64,000 nucleotides of DNA, taken from assembly GCF_003992725.1 (NCBI RefSeq), contig NZ_RZNF01000012.1, positions 62,001 through 126,000 on the forward strand, given 5' to 3'. Shown piece by piece: positions 61,363-64,000 of the stretch. The first letter of the stretch is position 1. Each line of letters begins with the position of its first letter. Position numbers and translations under genes: made by a program. Under the pieces are notes generated by a model. It saw only the letters and a list, made by a program, of their open reading frames with translations, did not search any database and was not told the origin of the DNA. This DNA is from Rhodomicrobium lacus. GTDB taxonomy: Bacteria > Pseudomonadota > Alphaproteobacteria > Rhizobiales > Rhodomicrobiaceae.

Positions 61363-61613
61363 GCCTTTTTCGCCGACCGGTGTCGAACGTTCGCCCGTTC
61401 TGCCGGATAGCCGCGCCCCCAAGCGTCCAGAATCGCAAGATGGCTGCGACCCTTCGGAGTGACGCAACTCGGTCGGAACACGGGCTTCCCACCTTTCAGG
61501 AGACGCCGCCCCAAAGGCTGCGGCAAGCGCCTCGGCTTTTCGCGTGACGATTTTCGCCCTCTCCGCTAAAACCGCCATAGCTTCCAGCCGCCTCGTGCCG
61601 GTTCCGATCTCTC

Positions 61614-62528
61614 ATGCAGATCTATCTCCCCATTGCCGAATTGCCGGTCAACGTGCTGCTCATGCTCGGGCTCGGCGGCGCGGTCGGCTTCCTGTCCGGG
61701 ATGTTCGGCGTTGGCGGCGGATTTCTCATGACCCCGCTTCTGATCTTCGCGGGGGTGCCGAGTGCCGTTGCGGTCGCGACGGGTGCAAACCCGCTCATCG
61801 CGTCATCGATCACCGGTACGATCGCGCAGGCGCGACGCAAGAACCTCGACACGAAGCTCGGCCTGTTTCTGCTCGGCGGCGGCGCGGTCGGCGCTTTCGG
61901 GGGCGTGCTCATCATTCGCTATTTGCGCCAGATCGGACAAGTAGACCTGTTCGTTTCGCTTCTCTATGTCGTTTTCATGGGCGCGGTCGGCTCCATGATG
62001 CTGGTCGAGAGCCTGCGCGCGCTACGCAAGGTGAGGCGCGGCCAGCCATCTGCGAAGCGCACGGGGCGGCACGGCTGGTTGCACGGCCTGCCCTTCAAGA
62101 CGCGCTTTCCGGCATCGAAGCTCTATATCAGCGCCATCCCGCCCGTACTGGCGGGCGTGCTCGTCGGCGTGATGTCCGGCGTCATGGGCGTCGGCGGCGG
62201 ATTCATCCTCGTGCCCATCCTCATCTATCTCCTGCATGTGCCGACCAATGTCGCGGTTGGCACCTCCCTGTTCCAGATCATCTTCGTCAGTGCCATCACG
62301 ACGGTCCTTCAGGCCGCCATGAATCAGACCGTCGACATTGCGCTCGCCCTCCTGTTGATGCTCGGCGGCGCGTTCGGCGCGCAGGTCGGTGCGGCAGCAG
62401 GGCAGAAGCTTCGGGCGGAGGAACTGCGGCTCTTGCTGGCGCTGCTCGTGCTCGCGGTCGGCCTGAGGCTTGGCGTCAATCTTGTCATGCCAGGCGAAAT
62501 CTTCAGCGTCACGAGCGCCGGGTTCTGA
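61614..62528 (+). CDS. TauE/SafE-family sulfite or anion exporter
   Basis: This is a 304-residue inner-membrane exporter with two repeated halves. The first has GGAVGFLSGMFGVGGGFLMT at residues ~18-37 and the second GVMSGVMGVGGGFILVPIL at ~184-202, a duplicated signature of TauE/SafE. It moves sulfite or sulfonate-derived anions out of the cell. The TIGR02186-type gene starts one base after its stop, a pairing seen in other Rhizobiales. Confidence 0.9.
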   Translation: MQIYLPIAELPVNVLLMLGLGGAVGFLSGMFGVGGGFLMTPLLIFAGVPSAVAVATGANPLIASSITGTIAQARRKNLDTKLGLFLLGGGAVGAFGGVLIIRYLRQIGQVDLFVSLLYVVFMGAVGSMMLVESLRALRKVRRGQPSAKRTGRHGWLHGLPFKTRFPASKLYISAIPPVLAGVLVGVMSGVMGVGGGFILVPILIYLLHVPTNVAVGTSLFQIIFVSAITTVLQAAMNQTVDIALALLLMLGGAFGAQVGAAAGQKLRAEELRLLLALLVLAVGLRLGVNLVMPGEIFSVTSAGF

Positions 62529-62529
62529 C

Positions 62530-63339
62530 ATGCGAGGCATTATCGCCGCAGTTGCGCACGAACTGAGACGGATCGCCCTTCCGGCCACGCTCGCAATGGC
62601 CGCATTCAGCACCGGCGCAGCGGCCTCGGCAAACCTCATCGAGGCGGGCGCCGCGCAAAATCAGTTCTACATCGAACCCAGCTATGACGGCACGAGCATC
62701 GTGCTGTTCGGCGCCGTCGACCGGGACCGGCTGAAGAGCGAGCCTTTCGACGTCGCGGTGACGCTTCGCGGCCCCGTTCAGCCTGTCATCGTCTGGAAAA
62801 AGGATCGGCGCGCGGGATTGTGGGTGAACTCGCAACGCCTGATCTTCGACGGCGTACCGAACTATTTCTCCGTTCTTTCCACGCGCCCCCTCGGCGAGAT
62901 CGCGCCCGTTGAGGAACGCGACAGGTTCGAGTTGGGGATCGACGTCTTGAGTCTGCCGATTCGCGACGAACAGAAGAACCCGCCGTCGAAACTCACCCGG
63001 TCGGAATTCGAGGCGGCGCTCATACGTCAGAAGAAGGCAGCGGGGCTGTTCGTGGAGGAGGCGCGCGCCATCGACTTTTTCGGCGTCAGCCTGTTCAGGA
63101 CGAAGACATTCCTGCCCGCTGCCGCCGGACCGGGGCTTTACGTGGCGCATTTCTATGTGCTGCAGGGGGGAAAGGTTGTCGGCGATGCGACGGCGCGCAT
63201 AAGGTTGCGCAAGATCGGGATCGAGGCGAGGGTTTCGTCTGCGGCCTCGGAACATCCGTGGCTTTACGGGGTCATCGCGGTTGTGCTCGCGGCGGCGGTC
63301 GGTGGCGCAACGTCGTTTCTGACCGGTCGCAGGACATAA
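62530..63339 (+). CDS. TIGR02186-type membrane-anchored periplasmic protein
   Basis: This is a 269-residue protein with a signal peptide (MRGIIAAVAHELRRIALPAT, cleaved after AAASA), a periplasmic beta-rich domain (QNQFYIEPSYDGTSIVLFGA) and a C-terminal membrane helix (WLYGVIAVVLAAAVGGATSF). Its place straight after the TauE/SafE gene is characteristic. It is thought to be an accessory of the exporter, but its activity is unknown. Confidence 0.8.
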   Translation: MRGIIAAVAHELRRIALPATLAMAAFSTGAAASANLIEAGAAQNQFYIEPSYDGTSIVLFGAVDRDRLKSEPFDVAVTLRGPVQPVIVWKKDRRAGLWVNSQRLIFDGVPNYFSVLSTRPLGEIAPVEERDRFELGIDVLSLPIRDEQKNPPSKLTRSEFEAALIRQKKAAGLFVEEARAIDFFGVSLFRTKTFLPAAAGPGLYVAHFYVLQGGKVVGDATARIRLRKIGIEARVSSAASEHPWLYGVIAVVLAAAVGGATSFLTGRRT

Positions 63340-63351
63340 GGCGATTGCCGC

Positions 63352-63386
63352 AAAAAAATCCCGGAAGCGCGTGCGCCTCCGGGATT
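63352..63386 (-). terminator. Intrinsic terminator of the PdeM-like gene (bidirectional hairpin)
   Basis: AATCCCGG-AAGCGC pairs with GCGCCTCCGGGATT across 30 bases (63357-63386), and a run of seven T follows on the minus strand (63358-63352). It fits the minus-strand gene. The same hairpin could also end the TIGR02186 transcript. Confidence 0.8.
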
Positions 63387-63413
63387 GGCATGCCCCCATG
63401 CATTCGGAAATCT

Positions 63414-64000
63414 TCAGGCCGCGCGGTCTTCCATGAGCTGCGGCGACGCCACCGGATTCACGCGCTCCTGCGCGATGAACCAGACATAAAGCCCGCCCTG
63501 CCCGAGAAGCGGGTCGAACGCGGAATTCAGCACATTGTTGCCGTGCGAGTAGTCGCCGAGCGACGGCAGCACCATGCGCATGCCGTTCGAGACGAAGCAG
63601 CGGCCGCGCACCATATGCCCGTAATGCGAAACCTGCGCGACCGGATGCAGGCCGCCTGCGATCTCGTTCGCGATGGGCGCGCGCACAGGCTCACCGCGAA
63701 ACTTGATGCCGCCCAGCATGAGCTGCGGCACGAGCGTTCCACCCACGTCGGGCGTCTCGGTAAGGTCGTTTGTCACCCAATACCAGTCGCGGCCTTCCAT
63801 CATGTCCTGAAGCCAGTCGCGCTGATGATGGGCCAGCGCACAGGATGAATGCACCGCGAAGCTGTTGCCGAGCGCCACCACGCGAAGCGGGTCGTAGCGG
63901 TCAAGCGCGTCTTCAAGCTTTTCAAAGGCGGATGCCTGATCGTAAGGCGGAAGGACGACGTCATCGCCCTCAAGGTATGAGCATTGAGACAGCTTCAGGT
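63414..64000 (-). CDS. PdeM-like metallophosphoesterase-fold protein, metal ligands lost (5' truncated by window edge)
   Basis: This protein fits the ligase-associated DNA-damage phosphoesterase PdeM by scaffold (LPPYDQ, LGGIKFRGEP, AGGLHPVAQV, FVSNGMRMVLPSLGDYS). The visible part is about 195 residues up to the stop, and the N-terminus lies beyond 64000. The metal motifs are altered at every point I can check. DxH is now x-L-K, GDxxHD is GNSFAVH, GNHD is TNDL, the His before EP is Gly, and GHxH is GGLH. This implies no phosphoesterase activity. It keeps the fold, so it may be a binding or scaffold protein. The call rests on motif reading by eye. Confidence 0.65.
   Translation of the reverse strand, partial: LKLSQCSYLEGDDVVLPPYDQASAFEKLEDALDRYDPLRVVALGNSFAVHSSCALAHHQRDWLQDMMEGRDWYWVTNDLTETPDVGGTLVPQLMLGGIKFRGEPVRAPIANEIAGGLHPVAQVSHYGHMVRGRCFVSNGMRMVLPSLGDYSHGNNVLNSAFDPLLGQGGLYVWFIAQERVNPVASPQLMEDRAA

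Overview
The window is high-GC, gene-dense bacterial DNA. Its conserved genes point to an alphaproteobacterium of the Hyphomicrobiales: a CpdR-type receiver, a PodJ/Sel1-like membrane protein, a SleB-type wall hydrolase, MeaB, PPDK and a PdeM-like protein. The anaerobic benzoate cluster plus a methylthio-alkane-reductase-like operon suggests a purple non-sulfur type bacterium such as Rhodomicrobium. The genus is an inference, because no photosynthesis gene or rRNA is present.

Region 1 (1-4238) is the end of an RND efflux operon: a pump truncated by the window edge and its periplasmic adaptor. Region 2 (4381-31545) is a roughly 27-kb benzoate catabolic block. It holds glutaryl-CoA dehydrogenase, a metallo-beta-lactamase-fold hydrolase, a porin and a branched-chain-type ABC importer with a fused permease-ATPase. 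It also holds a Pat-like acyltransferase, a thiolase, benzoate-CoA ligase, a GNAT/Rrf2 pair and a short-chain dehydrogenase. The ATP-dependent benzoyl-CoA reductase genes (bcrCBAD order), dch, oah, had and a BenE-type transporter divergent from a MocR-type regulator complete it. Together these take benzoate to benzoyl-CoA, through the Thauera-type dienoyl-CoA hydratase, dehydrogenase and hydrolase steps to 3-hydroxypimeloyl-CoA, then to glutaryl-CoA and crotonyl-CoA. No reductase ferredoxin or crotonyl-CoA processing genes are in the window. Three 22-bp palindromes of one architecture lie upstream of gcdH, had and the ligase, and look like the operator of this regulon.

Region 3 (31784-41820) is accessory: an orphan ORF, a TonB receptor with a siderophore-type ABC importer, a Crp-family regulator, a frameshifted serine recombinase, a hydrolase with an AraC-type regulator, and a decayed tyrosine recombinase beside tRNA-Ser(GCU). 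It looks like an old integration scar. Region 4 (42419-47451) is housekeeping: PPDK, MeaB GTPase and a cell wall hydrolase.

Region 5 (47690-51892) is an operon of an O-acetylhomoserine sulfhydrylase and two nitrogenase-like subunits resembling MarD and MarK. It has no adjacent NifH-like reductase. Region 6 (52437-64000) has tRNA-Val(GAC), a small membrane protein, a cyanide-insensitive-type cytochrome bd oxidase, an isochorismatase-fold hydrolase with a LysR regulator, a site-2-type protease with CBS domains and CpdR. It ends with the Sel1 protein, a TauE/SafE exporter with its TIGR02186-type partner, and a PdeM-like protein that has lost its metal-binding residues.
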